This document shows, in pieces, positions 34,190-43,549 of a DNA stretch of 64,000 nucleotides; positions within the stretch are counted from its first letter, which is position 1, and each line of letters starts with the position of its first letter. Both the position numbers and the translations under genes were made by a program. This stretch comes from Micromonospora sp. WMMD1128. GTDB taxonomy: Bacteria; Actinomycetota; Actinomycetes; Mycobacteriales; Micromonosporaceae. Location: positions 930,001 to 994,000 of the forward strand of contig NZ_CP114902.1 of NCBI RefSeq assembly GCF_027497235.1, given 5' to 3'. Under the pieces are notes generated by a model, which did not search any database, was not told the DNA's origin, and saw only the letters and a program-made list of their open reading frames with translations.

Positions 34190-34215
34190 GGGGCCGGCGC
34201 GTGCGCGCCGGCCCC
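34190..34215. terminator. Bidirectional hairpin terminator
   Basis: GGGGCCGGCGCG and its complement CGCGCCGGCCCC, between convergent genes; the innermost pairs are probably open to form a loop. Confidence 0.75.
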
Positions 34216-34234
34216 GCTTCGCTCGCGCCCGGGA

Positions 34235-34438
34235 TCAGGTGGGGGTGGTGCCGTGGTCCTCGCCGGCCCAGCCCCGTGACGTCTCCGACTCCCGCTCGTC
34301 CTCCCCGGTGATGATGTCCCGGTCCACCGCGGTGCGGTCGTGCTCGTTGGCGAAGTCCGGCTCCGGCAGCGTGTCGGTGCCCTCCGGGGGCTGGCCCAGC
34401 GCCGCCAGGTGCTCGTGGTCGGGCTCGCGGTCGGTCAT
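34235..34438 (-). CDS. Small acidic hypothetical protein
   Basis: A 67-residue highly charged protein (HEHLAALGQPPEGTDTLPEP, DRDIITGEDERESE) without membrane helix or known domain. It lies just downstream of another small gene on the same strand. The start ATG at 34438 follows GAGAGGAC. Real but of unknown function. Confidence 0.6.
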   Translation of the reverse strand: MTDREPDHEHLAALGQPPEGTDTLPEPDFANEHDRTAVDRDIITGEDERESETSRGWAGEDHGTTPT

Positions 34439-34462
34439 GCGCGTCCTCTCGTCGACGGGGGC

Positions 34463-34696
34463 TCAGGCGACCGTGCCGCCGAGCATGTCGGTCACCTCGT
34501 CCACCGCGTACTCGCCCTGTGGCAGCGCGGCGATCCGGGTGAGCAGCTCCGCCGGCAGCTCGGCGGCCACCGCCCGGCGGTAGATGTCCGCCTGGCTGAT
34601 CCGCTCCTGGCCCTGGTAGAGGTGGTCGAGCAGGTCGTCGAGCGGCCTGGTGTCCGGCTGCTCGGTCACGGGCGCGTCGTCTGTCACGCCGACCAC
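34463..34696 (-). CDS. Small hypothetical protein (DUF2795-like in form)
   Basis: A 77-residue protein with RISQADIYRRAVAAELPAELL and IAALPQGEYAVDEVTDML. The pattern resembles small helical actinobacterial proteins that regulate or bind other proteins, but I cannot name the family. Starts are GTG at 34696 or GTG at 34687, the latter with GGTAGG upstream. Same direction as the next gene at 34235. Confidence 0.65.
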   Translation of the reverse strand: MVGVTDDAPVTEQPDTRPLDDLLDHLYQGQERISQADIYRRAVAAELPAELLTRIAALPQGEYAVDEVTDMLGGTVA

Positions 34697-34738
34697 CTAC
34701 CCGGCCCCGAACCGGTCAAACGCCACCCCGACCCCGGC

Positions 34739-35827
34739 TCAGGCCGGCGCGGGCAGGGTGGCGCGGCGGGCGCGGACCGCCTGCGCCAGGTGGTCGAGCA
34801 CCTCGTCGGTGGTGTCCCAGCCGATGCACGCGTCGGTGATCGACCGGCCGTACTCCAGCTCCCGGGTCGGGTCCAGGTCCTGCCGGCCGGAGCGCAGGAA
34901 GCTCTCCAGCATGATCCCGACGATGCCGCGCTGGCCGGCGGCGAGCTGCGCGGCCACGTCCGCGGCGACCCGCGGCTGGTTGCGGTGGTCCTTGCCGCTG
35001 TTGGCGTGACTGGCGTCGATCACCACCCGCTCGGGCAGGCTCGCCGCGCGCAGCAGGTCCAGCGCCCCGGCCACCGACTCCGCGTCGTAGTTGGGTCGGC
35101 CGCCCCCGCCGCGCAGCACCAGGTGGCCGTCGGCGTTGCCCCGGGTGTGCATGATCGCCGGAGTGCCGGACACGTCGATGCCGGGGAAGACGTGCGGCAC
35201 CCCGGCCGCCCGGATCGCGTCCACGGCGGTGGCGATGCTGCCGTCGGGGCGGTTCTTCATGCCGATCGGCATGGACAGGCCGGAGGCGAGCTGCCGGTGC
35301 ACCTGGCTCTCCACCGTCCGGGCGCCGATCGCGCCCCAGGCCACCGTGTCCGCGATGTACTGCGGGGTGATCGGGTCGAGGAACTCGCAGCCCACCGGCA
35401 GGCCCAGCCGCAGCACGTCGAGCAGGAGGGCACGTGCGGTGCGCAGGCCGGTGTTCACGTCGCCCGAGCCGTCCAGCGCCGGGTCGTTGATCAGGCCCTT
35501 CCAGCCCACGGTCGAGCGCGGCTTCTCGAAGTAGACCCGCATCACCACGAGCAGGTCGTCGGCGACCCGGTCGGCGGCCTCGCGCAGCCGGCCGGCGTAT
35601 TCCAGCGCGGCGGCCGGGTCGTGCACCGAGCACGGGCCGACCACCACCACCAGCCGGTCGTCGGCGCGGTCGAGCACCCGACTGACCGCGCGCCGGCCGG
35701 CCACGACGGCCTCGGCGAGGGCGGCGTCAAGCGGCAGGTGGTGGTGGAGCAGGGCCGGGGTGGTCAACGGCACGACGCGGTCGATCCGCTGGTCGATGAC
35801 CCGGCGGGCATCCGGGGACGTGGTCAC
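34739..35827 (-). CDS. 3-deoxy-7-phosphoheptulonate synthase (class I)
   Basis: A 362-residue class I (AroFGH-type) DAHP synthase, which joins phosphoenolpyruvate and erythrose 4-phosphate at the entry of the shikimate pathway. Motifs VVVGPCSVHDP, MRVYFEKPRSTVGWKGLINDP, IGMKNRPDG and VVIDASHANSGKDH are intact. Actinobacteria usually rely on a class II enzyme, so this is a second isoenzyme. GTG at 35827 with AAAGGA about 8 bases before. A long structured leader precedes it. Confidence 0.94.
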   Translation of the reverse strand: MTTSPDARRVIDQRIDRVVPLTTPALLHHHLPLDAALAEAVVAGRRAVSRVLDRADDRLVVVVGPCSVHDPAAALEYAGRLREAADRVADDLLVVMRVYFEKPRSTVGWKGLINDPALDGSGDVNTGLRTARALLLDVLRLGLPVGCEFLDPITPQYIADTVAWGAIGARTVESQVHRQLASGLSMPIGMKNRPDGSIATAVDAIRAAGVPHVFPGIDVSGTPAIMHTRGNADGHLVLRGGGGRPNYDAESVAGALDLLRAASLPERVVIDASHANSGKDHRNQPRVAADVAAQLAAGQRGIVGIMLESFLRSGRQDLDPTRELEYGRSITDACIGWDTTDEVLDHLAQAVRARRATLPAPA

Positions 35828-36000
35828 GGTGGGTTTCCTTTCGCCGACCGTGCCCCGGGGCCGGCGCCCGGGGACCGAGCCGGCAGCTCGCATGCGAAAG
35901 GGCAGGGAACCATCCCTGCCCGGCCGGCTCGAAGAGGTGGTGACGTCAGCTCACGGTCGAGTCACCGGCTCCTCCAGCCGGCTGCCTAAACCATCGATAC
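35828..36000 (-). promoter_or_regulatory. Structured 5' leader of the DAHP synthase gene
   Basis: This region holds a 9-bp stem GGGCAGGGA/TCCCTGCCC (35900-35921) followed on the minus strand by TTTC, and several AGCCGGC/GCCGGCT segments that can pair with each other in alternative ways. It resembles an attenuator, but no leader peptide with aromatic codons was found. Confidence 0.45.
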
Positions 36001-36088
36001 GACCGCGTCACGCCGGCCAGCGTACCCGGATGCGCCCGCGAACGCCCGCGCCGTTCCGCGAAGCGGGACGCGGGGTATGGGAACAGCC

Positions 36089-36304
36089 ATGAGCCACGAC
36101 CAGAGCGACCAGGACCGGATCTCCTCCCGCGCGCACCTGCTGCCCGAGGAGGCGGCGGCGGGCAGCGACGACGCGCAGGCCCAGGCCGACGCGATCCTCG
36201 CCGAATCCGACCTCCGGGAGGAGGACCGGAACGCCGCCCCGGACACGGTGCTGGAGCACCGCAGCTCCGCCGAGACCGTCAACCCCGTCGAGCCGCCCGA
36301 CTGA
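36089..36304 (+). CDS. Small conserved acidic protein
   Basis: A 71-residue hydrophilic protein with HLLPEEAAAGSDDAQAQADAIL and SDLREEDRN, a pattern found in many actinobacteria. No known function. Start ATG at 36089; an in-frame ATG at 36077 is also possible. A terminator follows. Confidence 0.75.
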   Translation: MSHDQSDQDRISSRAHLLPEEAAAGSDDAQAQADAILAESDLREEDRNAAPDTVLEHRSSAETVNPVEPPD

Positions 36305-36352
36305 GCGTCACGCCCCGGCCCCGGCGGGACCCCCGGTAGGTGGCGCCGTGCC

Positions 36353-36383
36353 GCGCCGGCCCCGCGACGTGCGGGGCCGGCGC
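36353..36383. terminator. Bidirectional hairpin terminator
   Basis: A perfect 13-bp stem, GCGCCGGCCCCGC and its complement, with a 5-base loop between convergent genes. Confidence 0.85.
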
Positions 36384-36391
36384 GGGCCGGG

Positions 36392-38530
36392 TCAGGGCGT
36401 CGCGACGTCGAGGACCGTGACGGTCACACCGGCGGCCGGCTCGCCCGGCACCGCCTCGCCGGGGCTGCCCAGGAACGCGTCCGCCCGGCCGTCCCGGTCG
36501 AGGTCGGCGAGGGCCACCGCGCCACCGAACGCGTCCCCGACCTCGCTGGTGCCCTGCACGTCGGGCTGCCGGATCAGTCGGCTGGCCACCAGCGACGTCG
36601 GCTGCGAGGTGGTGCGGGCCCGACCGGTGAGCACGGCCACGAAACCGGCTCCCTTGGCCCCGCCCTCCGTCGCGCCGGGGGCGCCGACGATCAGGTCGGC
36701 GCGGCCGTCGCCGTTGACGTCCCCGGTCGCCAGCGCGGAGGCGAAGAGGTCGTCGGCCCCCGGGGTCCGGCCGAACGCCAGCTCGGTGACGCTGAAGCCG
36801 GCGGCCACCTGGCTGGACGCGCCCGGGTAGACCGCGAGGGCGCCCGACTTCGCCTCGCTGCCCGGCGCCTCGCCGGTCACGCCGACCGCGATGTCGGCGT
36901 AACCGTCGCCGTCGAAGTTGCCCACCGCGAGCGCGGCGCCGAAGTTGTCGCCGGCCTCGTTGACCCCGCCGGACGTGCCCTGACTGCGGCCGAAGCCGGT
37001 GGTGACCTCCCCGGCGGCGCCCGGCACGACGTAGATGCTGCCGGCGGCGGGCAGCGTACCCGGCGCCTCGCCCGGTGCGCCGATCACGAGATCGGCGTGG
37101 ACCGAGCCGGTCACGTTGCCGGCCGCCAGCGCCGCGCCGAAGCGGTCGCCGGCCTCGTTCGCGCCGCCGGCGTTGGTCTGGTCGAGGTTGTACGCGTACG
37201 TGAGGGTGCCGGTGCTGTTGCCGCGCATGACGCTCACGTCGCCGCTGTGCACGTTGTCGCTGCCCGCCTCGTTCGGGGCGCCCACGGCCAGGTCGGCGTA
37301 CCCGTCGTTGTTGAAGTCCCCGGCGGCGAGCGCCGCGCCCCAGCGGTCGTCGGTCTCGTCGCCGCGCCCGATGTCCCCCTGGTCGTAGCCCTTGCCCCGG
37401 GCCAGTCCGGAGGGGCCGCCGGGGAACACCGCGATGGCGCCGGCCGCCTTGACCGTGCCGATCGCCTCGCCGGGGGTGCCGACGGCCAGGTCGGCGTACC
37501 CGTCCTTGTTGAAGTCGCCGGCGGCGAGCGCGGCGCCGAAGCCGTCCCCGGCCTCGTCCGCGGCGCCGAAGTCCGCCTGGATCAACCGGTGACCGGCGCC
37601 GAGGCTGCCGCCGGCGGCGCCCGGGAACACGGTGACGCTGCCCGAGGTCTGCCCGTTCACCGTGTCACCCGGGGCGCCGACGGCGAGGTCCGGGTAGCCG
37701 TCCTTGTTGAAGTCGCCGGTCGCCGTCGCGGCGCCGAACCGCGCGCCCGCGGCGGCCGGGAGGCCCCCGTCGGACGGGGTGACGGCGAAACGGCCGAACG
37801 GTCGGCCGCCGAACAGGCCGGTCAGGCCGCTCGCCACCGCGGCGGTGGCCTGGTTCGAGGTGTCGGTCTCGCCGAGGCACCCCAGTTGCCCCGAACCGGT
37901 CGCGACCGCCACCAGCTCCGGCTGGCCGTCGGAGCCGGTGCGCAGCCCCGCCGCGCCGCCGTCGCCCCGGCAGAGGCCGCCGGTGCCGGTGAGATCGGCC
38001 GAGTCGGTGCCGGCGGCGGTCACCGTGAAGGTCGCGCTGTGCGGGGCGTCCGGCACCCACTCGGTGGCCGTCCGGCCGAAGCCGACGAACCGGAGCTGGT
38101 CGCCGGTGTGCGGGCCGGTGGCGGCCACCGGCACCGGGCTGACCGTGGTCTCGGCCCGGGACAGGTTCGCCAGGGCCAGGCCGCGGGCGTCGTCGAAGCG
38201 GACCGCCAGCACCGGGATGCGGTGCGGGTGGCCGTCCTGGTCGGGAGCGAAGGTGGCGGTGACCGGCCCGGGCAGGTCGGCGGAGGTGAAGCAGGTCCGG
38301 GCGGTGAGCACCCAGCGGGGCGCGACGAGTGCCCCGGAGCAGGCCCGGGCGCCCGGGGCGCCGGGGCTGAGGATGTTGAGCCGGACGCTCTGGACGTCCT
38401 GGCCGGAGGGCACGGGTGTGCCGCCGGAGATGGCTACCGCCGGGGCGCGGCCGGCCGCGGAGAGCGCGGCGACCACGCTCACCACCGCCAGGATCCGGGC
38501 CCCGGTGCGGGCCGGGTGGGACTGGGACAT
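36392..38530 (-). CDS. Secreted trypsin-fold pseudoprotease with seven FG-GAP repeats
   Basis: A 712-residue secreted protein. Signal peptide residues about 1-33, then a trypsin-like domain to about 240, then seven FG-GAP repeats to the end. The trypsin domain has lost catalysis: where TAAHC is expected there is TARTC (residues 76-80, His to Thr), and GDSGGP is replaced by CRGDGGAAG (187-195, Ser to Gly). The repeats carry calcium-loop motifs such as DFNKDGYADLAVG and NFDGDGYADIAVG, like integrin beta-propellers; the fourth repeat lost the acidic pattern. The start ATG at 38530 precedes the signal peptide; the longer frame to 39706 is a shadow. Probably a surface binding protein. Confidence 0.88.
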   Translation of the reverse strand: MSQSHPARTGARILAVVSVVAALSAAGRAPAVAISGGTPVPSGQDVQSVRLNILSPGAPGARACSGALVAPRWVLTARTCFTSADLPGPVTATFAPDQDGHPHRIPVLAVRFDDARGLALANLSRAETTVSPVPVAATGPHTGDQLRFVGFGRTATEWVPDAPHSATFTVTAAGTDSADLTGTGGLCRGDGGAAGLRTGSDGQPELVAVATGSGQLGCLGETDTSNQATAAVASGLTGLFGGRPFGRFAVTPSDGGLPAAAGARFGAATATGDFNKDGYPDLAVGAPGDTVNGQTSGSVTVFPGAAGGSLGAGHRLIQADFGAADEAGDGFGAALAAGDFNKDGYADLAVGTPGEAIGTVKAAGAIAVFPGGPSGLARGKGYDQGDIGRGDETDDRWGAALAAGDFNNDGYADLAVGAPNEAGSDNVHSGDVSVMRGNSTGTLTYAYNLDQTNAGGANEAGDRFGAALAAGNVTGSVHADLVIGAPGEAPGTLPAAGSIYVVPGAAGEVTTGFGRSQGTSGGVNEAGDNFGAALAVGNFDGDGYADIAVGVTGEAPGSEAKSGALAVYPGASSQVAAGFSVTELAFGRTPGADDLFASALATGDVNGDGRADLIVGAPGATEGGAKGAGFVAVLTGRARTTSQPTSLVASRLIRQPDVQGTSEVGDAFGGAVALADLDRDGRADAFLGSPGEAVPGEPAAGVTVTVLDVATP

Positions 38531-38770
38531 GTTGTTCCCCCGTTGTCGCGGTCGCGGCGCGGTCGCGCCGTGCGGGTCGCCGGCCGGCGCGGGCGGACCG
38601 TCCGCAGTGGCCGGACGGCAGTCATAGTGAGCGATGGATGGCCGATTTGTCAGCCCGGGTCGGGCTCGCGGCCTCACCGTGATCCACATCACACTCCGAT
38701 GGGCGGTGGGCCCGCGGCGGCGGGACGGCGATCCGGTGCCGGACGGCCGTCCTCGGCTAGCGTGGGTGCC

Positions 38771-40063
38771 ATGCCCGACAGCGGTTTCCCCTGGCCGATC
38801 GAGACGACCCGACTGGACAACGGCCTGCGCGTGGTGGTGAGCGAGGACCGTACCGCCCCGGCGGTGGCGGTCAACCTCTGGTACGACGTGGGTTCCCGCC
38901 ACGAACCGGCGGGACAGACCGGTTTCGCCCACCTCTTCGAGCACCTGATGTTCGAGGGTTCGATGCACGTGGCGAAGACCGAGCACATGAAGCTGATCCA
39001 GGGCGCGGGCGGCTCGCTCAACGCGACCACCAACCCGGACCGGACCAACTACTTCGAAACCGTCCCGGCCGAGCACCTGGAGCTGGCGCTCTGGCTGGAG
39101 GCCGACCGGATGGGCGGCCTCGTGCCGGCGCTGACCCAGGAGACGCTCGACAACCAGCGCGACGTGGTGAAGAACGAGCGGCGGCAACGCTACGAGAACG
39201 TCCCGTACGGCGACGCCTGGCTGCGGCTGCTGCCGCTGCTCTATCCGCCCGGCCACCCCTACCACCACGCCACCATCGGGTCCATGGCCGACCTGAACGC
39301 CGCCGACCTGGCCACCTTTCAGACCTTCCACGACACCTACTACGCGCCGAACAACGCGGTGCTCACGGTGGTCGGCGACACCAGCGCGGCCGAGGTGTTC
39401 GCGCTCGCCGACAAATACTTCGGCGGCGTCGGGGCGCGCACCGACATCCCACCCGCGCCGGACGGGCGCGCGGTGCCGCCCACCGGCCGGCCCGCGGTGG
39501 AGACCGTCACCTCCGACGTCCCCGCCGCCCGCGTCTACCTCGCGCACCGCACCCACCCGTTCGGCACCCCCGGGTACGACGTGACCACCGTGCTCGCCAC
39601 CGTGCTCGGCAGCGGCCGGGGCAGCCGGCTCTACCAGCGGCTCGCCGACGGCGAGCGGATCGCCCAGCCGGACCTGGTCGGGGCGTACGGGGTCGACCTG
39701 GCGCACGCGCCGGCCCCGCTGATCGCCACCGCCACCGCCCGCCCCGGCGTGACCGCCGACCGGCTGCGCGACGGGCTGGCCGAGGTGGTCGACGAGCTGG
39801 CCACCGTGCCGGTGACCGCCGCCGAGCTGGAGCGGGCCAAGGCGCTGCTGAGCACGTCGTGGTGGCGGCAGATGTCCACGGTGGACGGCCGGGCCGACAC
39901 GCTCGGCCGGTACGCCACCCAGTTCGGCGACCCGGCCCGGGCCGCCGACCGGCTGCCCGCCTGGCTCGCCGTCACCGCCGAGCAGATCGCCGAGCAGGCC
40001 GCCGAGCTGCTCGGCGCCGCCGACCGGGTGATCCTGACCTACCTGCCCGAGGAGACCTCATGA
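38771..40063 (+). CDS. M16 zinc peptidase, catalytic subunit
   Basis: A 430-residue M16B (pitrilysin/insulinase-type) peptidase. The inverted zinc motif HLFEH is at residues 54-58 with the third ligand Glu136 in KNERRQRYE, so this subunit should be active. No signal peptide, so it is intracellular. It overlaps the next M16 gene by 4 bases (ATGA), as in two-subunit M16 peptidases where one partner is catalytic and one not. ATG at 38771 starts the family's first strand; the frame open upstream is a shadow of the FG-GAP gene. Confidence 0.93.
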   Translation: MPDSGFPWPIETTRLDNGLRVVVSEDRTAPAVAVNLWYDVGSRHEPAGQTGFAHLFEHLMFEGSMHVAKTEHMKLIQGAGGSLNATTNPDRTNYFETVPAEHLELALWLEADRMGGLVPALTQETLDNQRDVVKNERRQRYENVPYGDAWLRLLPLLYPPGHPYHHATIGSMADLNAADLATFQTFHDTYYAPNNAVLTVVGDTSAAEVFALADKYFGGVGARTDIPPAPDGRAVPPTGRPAVETVTSDVPAARVYLAHRTHPFGTPGYDVTTVLATVLGSGRGSRLYQRLADGERIAQPDLVGAYGVDLAHAPAPLIATATARPGVTADRLRDGLAEVVDELATVPVTAAELERAKALLSTSWWRQMSTVDGRADTLGRYATQFGDPARAADRLPAWLAVTAEQIAEQAAELLGAADRVILTYLPEETS

Positions 40064-41403
40064 CGCTGATCGCCGCCCGTCCCGGTCCCGGAGCCGCCCG
40101 CGCCTACCGGTTCCCGCAGGTGGTCCGGCGCGCGGTGGCCGGGGGGCAGGTGGTGGCCGCGCACCTGCCGGGGCAGAACCTCGCCGTCGCGCTGCTGCTG
40201 CTCGACGGCGGCGCGGGCCGGGAACCGGTCGGCAAGGAGGGCCTCGGCGCGGTGCTGGCCAAGGCGCTGGAGGAGGGCACCGCGCAGCGGGACGCCACCG
40301 GGTACGCGCTGGCCATCGAGGCGCTCGGCACCGAGCTGGTGACCGGGCTCGACTGGGACTCGTTCCAGGTCAGCGTGCAGGTCCCGGTGGACCGGCTGAG
40401 CGCCGCGGTGGAGCTGATGGCGGAGGCGGTCCGCACGCCCCGGCTCGACCCGGCCGACGTGCTGCGGGTCCGCGACGACGAGGCGACCGCGCTGCGGATG
40501 GACTGGGCCAACCCGGGCCCGCGCGCCGACGCGGTGCTGCGCGCCGACCTGTTCGGCGCCGAGCACCGGTGGGGCCGCCCGCTCTACGGCGACCCGGGCA
40601 GCGTGGCCGCGCTGGAGGCCGACGACGTCACGGTCTTCCACTCGGAGTGGTTCATCCGTCCCGGCACCCTGATCGTCGCCGGTGACCTGGAGCGGGTCGA
40701 CCTGGACGCGCTCGGCGCGGCGGCGTTCGCCGGCACCGGCGGTGGCCCGGTGGACCGGGGCGGCCCGATCGAGGTGCCGATCGCCGACCGGCGGCGGATC
40801 ATCCTGGTCGACCGGCCCGGCTCGGTGCAGTCGACGCTGCGGCTCGGTCACCCGTCCCCGCACCGCGCCCACCCCGACCACGTGCCGATGACGCTCGCCG
40901 GCACCGTGCTCGGCGGCGCGTTCACCTCCCGCCTCAACCACCTGATCCGTGAGGTGCGCGGTTACACGTACGGGATCCGGGGCGACTTCGCCTCGTCCCG
41001 GCGGTTCGGCCGGTTCGGGGTCAGCTCCGGGGTCCAGACCGCGGTGACCGTGCCGGCGCTCGTCGAGTGCGTGGGCGAGGTGTCGCGGACCCGGCTGACC
41101 GGGGTGACCGAGGAGGAGCTGGAGGTGGCCCGGTCCTGGCGGGCCGGCCAGCTCTCGGTCGAGTTGCAGAGCCCGCGGGCGATCGCGTCGGCGCTCACCA
41201 CGCTCGTGGTGCACGACCTGCCGGACGACTACCACGCCCGGCTGCGGGAGGCGCTGCTCGCGGCGACCGTCGAGGAGGTCTCCGCGGCGGCTGCCGCGCA
41301 CCTGCACCCGGAGGCGATGACGATGGTCGTCGAGGGCGACGCGGCGGTGATCCGGGACGAGCTGGTGGCCTCCGGCGTCGGCGAGGTGGCCGACCACGTG
41401 TGA
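40060..41403 (+). CDS. M16 peptidase-like, non-catalytic subunit
   Basis: A 447-residue partner of the preceding M16 gene. In the position of HxxEH it has GLGAVLAKALEEGT, so the zinc ligands are gone. The C-terminal half keeps features such as GGAFTSRLNHLIREVRGYTY, which supply the R/Y substrate-binding pair in partner subunits. It presumably forms a heterodimer with the catalytic subunit. Translationally coupled; a strong terminator follows. Confidence 0.92.
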   Translation: MTLIAARPGPGAARAYRFPQVVRRAVAGGQVVAAHLPGQNLAVALLLLDGGAGREPVGKEGLGAVLAKALEEGTAQRDATGYALAIEALGTELVTGLDWDSFQVSVQVPVDRLSAAVELMAEAVRTPRLDPADVLRVRDDEATALRMDWANPGPRADAVLRADLFGAEHRWGRPLYGDPGSVAALEADDVTVFHSEWFIRPGTLIVAGDLERVDLDALGAAAFAGTGGGPVDRGGPIEVPIADRRRIILVDRPGSVQSTLRLGHPSPHRAHPDHVPMTLAGTVLGGAFTSRLNHLIREVRGYTYGIRGDFASSRRFGRFGVSSGVQTAVTVPALVECVGEVSRTRLTGVTEEELEVARSWRAGQLSVELQSPRAIASALTTLVVHDLPDDYHARLREALLAATVEEVSAAAAAHLHPEAMTMVVEGDAAVIRDELVASGVGEVADHV

Positions 41404-41408
41404 CCCGG

Positions 41409-42526
<1,118 letters not shown>

Positions 42527-42601
42527 CCCCTCCGGGCGGCCGGCGTTACCCCGCCTCCGGCGGCGGGTAGACGGCCGTGCCGACACCGAGAGGGGAGCAC
42601 C

Positions 42602-43018
42602 ATGACAACGGTCGGAGAGTTCATGACGACCCGGTTGGTGACGATGGACGGCAACGACACGCTCACCGCGGCGGCGCAGGAGATGCGCGACAGCGCCATC
42701 GGCGACGTGGTGGTGACCGACGGCGACAACGTGGTCGGCATCGTGACGGACCGGGACATCACGGTCCGCGGTGTGGCGGAGGACAGGAACCCGGCCACCA
42801 CCCGGCTCAACGAGATCACCAGCAAGGACGTGGTGACGGTCAGCCAGTACGACGACGCGGTGGCCGCCGCCGACCTGATGCGCACGTACGCTGTCCGCCG
42901 GCTCCCGGTGATCGAGGACGGACGGCTGATCGGCCTGGTCTCGATGGGTGACCTGGCGGTCGAGCGGGAACCCCAGTCGGTGCTGGCGGACATCAGCGCC
43001 GACGATCCCAACAACTGA
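42602..43018 (+). CDS. CBS-domain protein
   Basis: A 138-residue protein made of two tandem CBS domains: residues about 5-65 (GEFMTTRLVTMDGNDTL, GIVTDRDITVRGV) and about 70-130 (SKDVVTVSQYDDAV, LIGLVSMGDLAVER). Such small proteins bind adenine nucleotides and may regulate stress or metabolism. ATG at 42602 after GAGAGGGGAG. A hairpin follows. Confidence 0.92.
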   Translation: MTTVGEFMTTRLVTMDGNDTLTAAAQEMRDSAIGDVVVTDGDNVVGIVTDRDITVRGVAEDRNPATTRLNEITSKDVVTVSQYDDAVAAADLMRTYAVRRLPVIEDGRLIGLVSMGDLAVEREPQSVLADISADDPNN

Positions 43019-43033
43019 CCCGTCCGCCGCGAC

Positions 43034-43064
43034 GACGCCGGTCCCCGGTTCGGGGGCCGGCGTC
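43034..43064. terminator. Hairpin terminator after the CBS gene
   Basis: GACGCCGG(T)CCCC paired with GGGG(G)CCGGCGTC around a short loop. Confidence 0.75.
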
Positions 43065-43177
43065 TCGCGTCCGCGCGGTCCGCCGCCTCACCCGATCCGG
43101 GCGAGGTTGACCCGGAACCCGCCGGGGACCCGTCGTGTCGACGAGGAGACCGCTGACCGCGGGAGGAGTCACCTGCG

Positions 43178-43549
43178 ATGGTGGACACGACCACGAGATT
43201 CTTCGAGGACCTGGACCGGCGGGGGTTCGAGCCGCTGCTGGTCAAGACGTCCGGAACGCTCCGGTTCGACCTGCACGAGGGCGCGCGGTCCACGCACTGG
43301 CTGCTGGAGATCGACCGGGGCCGGGTGCGGGTGCGGCCGGAGGACGGTGAGGCGGACACCGTGGTCGGCACCGGGCCCCGGTTCTTCGGCGACCTCGTCG
43401 AGGGCCGGGAGAACGCCATCGCGGCGCTGCTGCGGGGCGACATGACGGTCGTCGGCGACCTGCGGCTCGTACTCCAGATCGAGCGCGTCTTCCCCGGCCC
43501 GCCGGACTCCCGCGGGCCGCGCCACACGTTCTCCGGGAGGGGCGCCTGA
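43178..43549 (+). CDS. SCP2-like lipid-binding protein
   Basis: A 123-residue protein with a SCP2 sterol-carrier-like fold (TSGTLRFDLHEGARSTHWLLEI, ADTVVGTGPRFFGDLVEGRENA, GDMTVVGDLRLVLQI). SCP2 domains bind hydrophobic ligands. Overlaps the debranching-type glucosidase gene by 1 base (TGATG), so the two are coupled, an unexpected pairing. ATG at 43178. Confidence 0.82.
   Translation: MVDTTTRFFEDLDRRGFEPLLVKTSGTLRFDLHEGARSTHWLLEIDRGRVRVRPEDGEADTVVGTGPRFFGDLVEGRENAIAALLRGDMTVVGDLRLVLQIERVFPGPPDSRGPRHTFSGRGA

Noticed and set aside
35828..36000. Trp or aromatic leader peptide before DAHP synthase
   Set aside because: No short frame with a run of Trp, Tyr or Phe codons and a start could be found.
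38531..39706. Upstream extension of the FG-GAP protein frame
   Set aside because: The signal peptide starts at 38530 and the upstream part overlaps the M16 peptidase gene in antisense.
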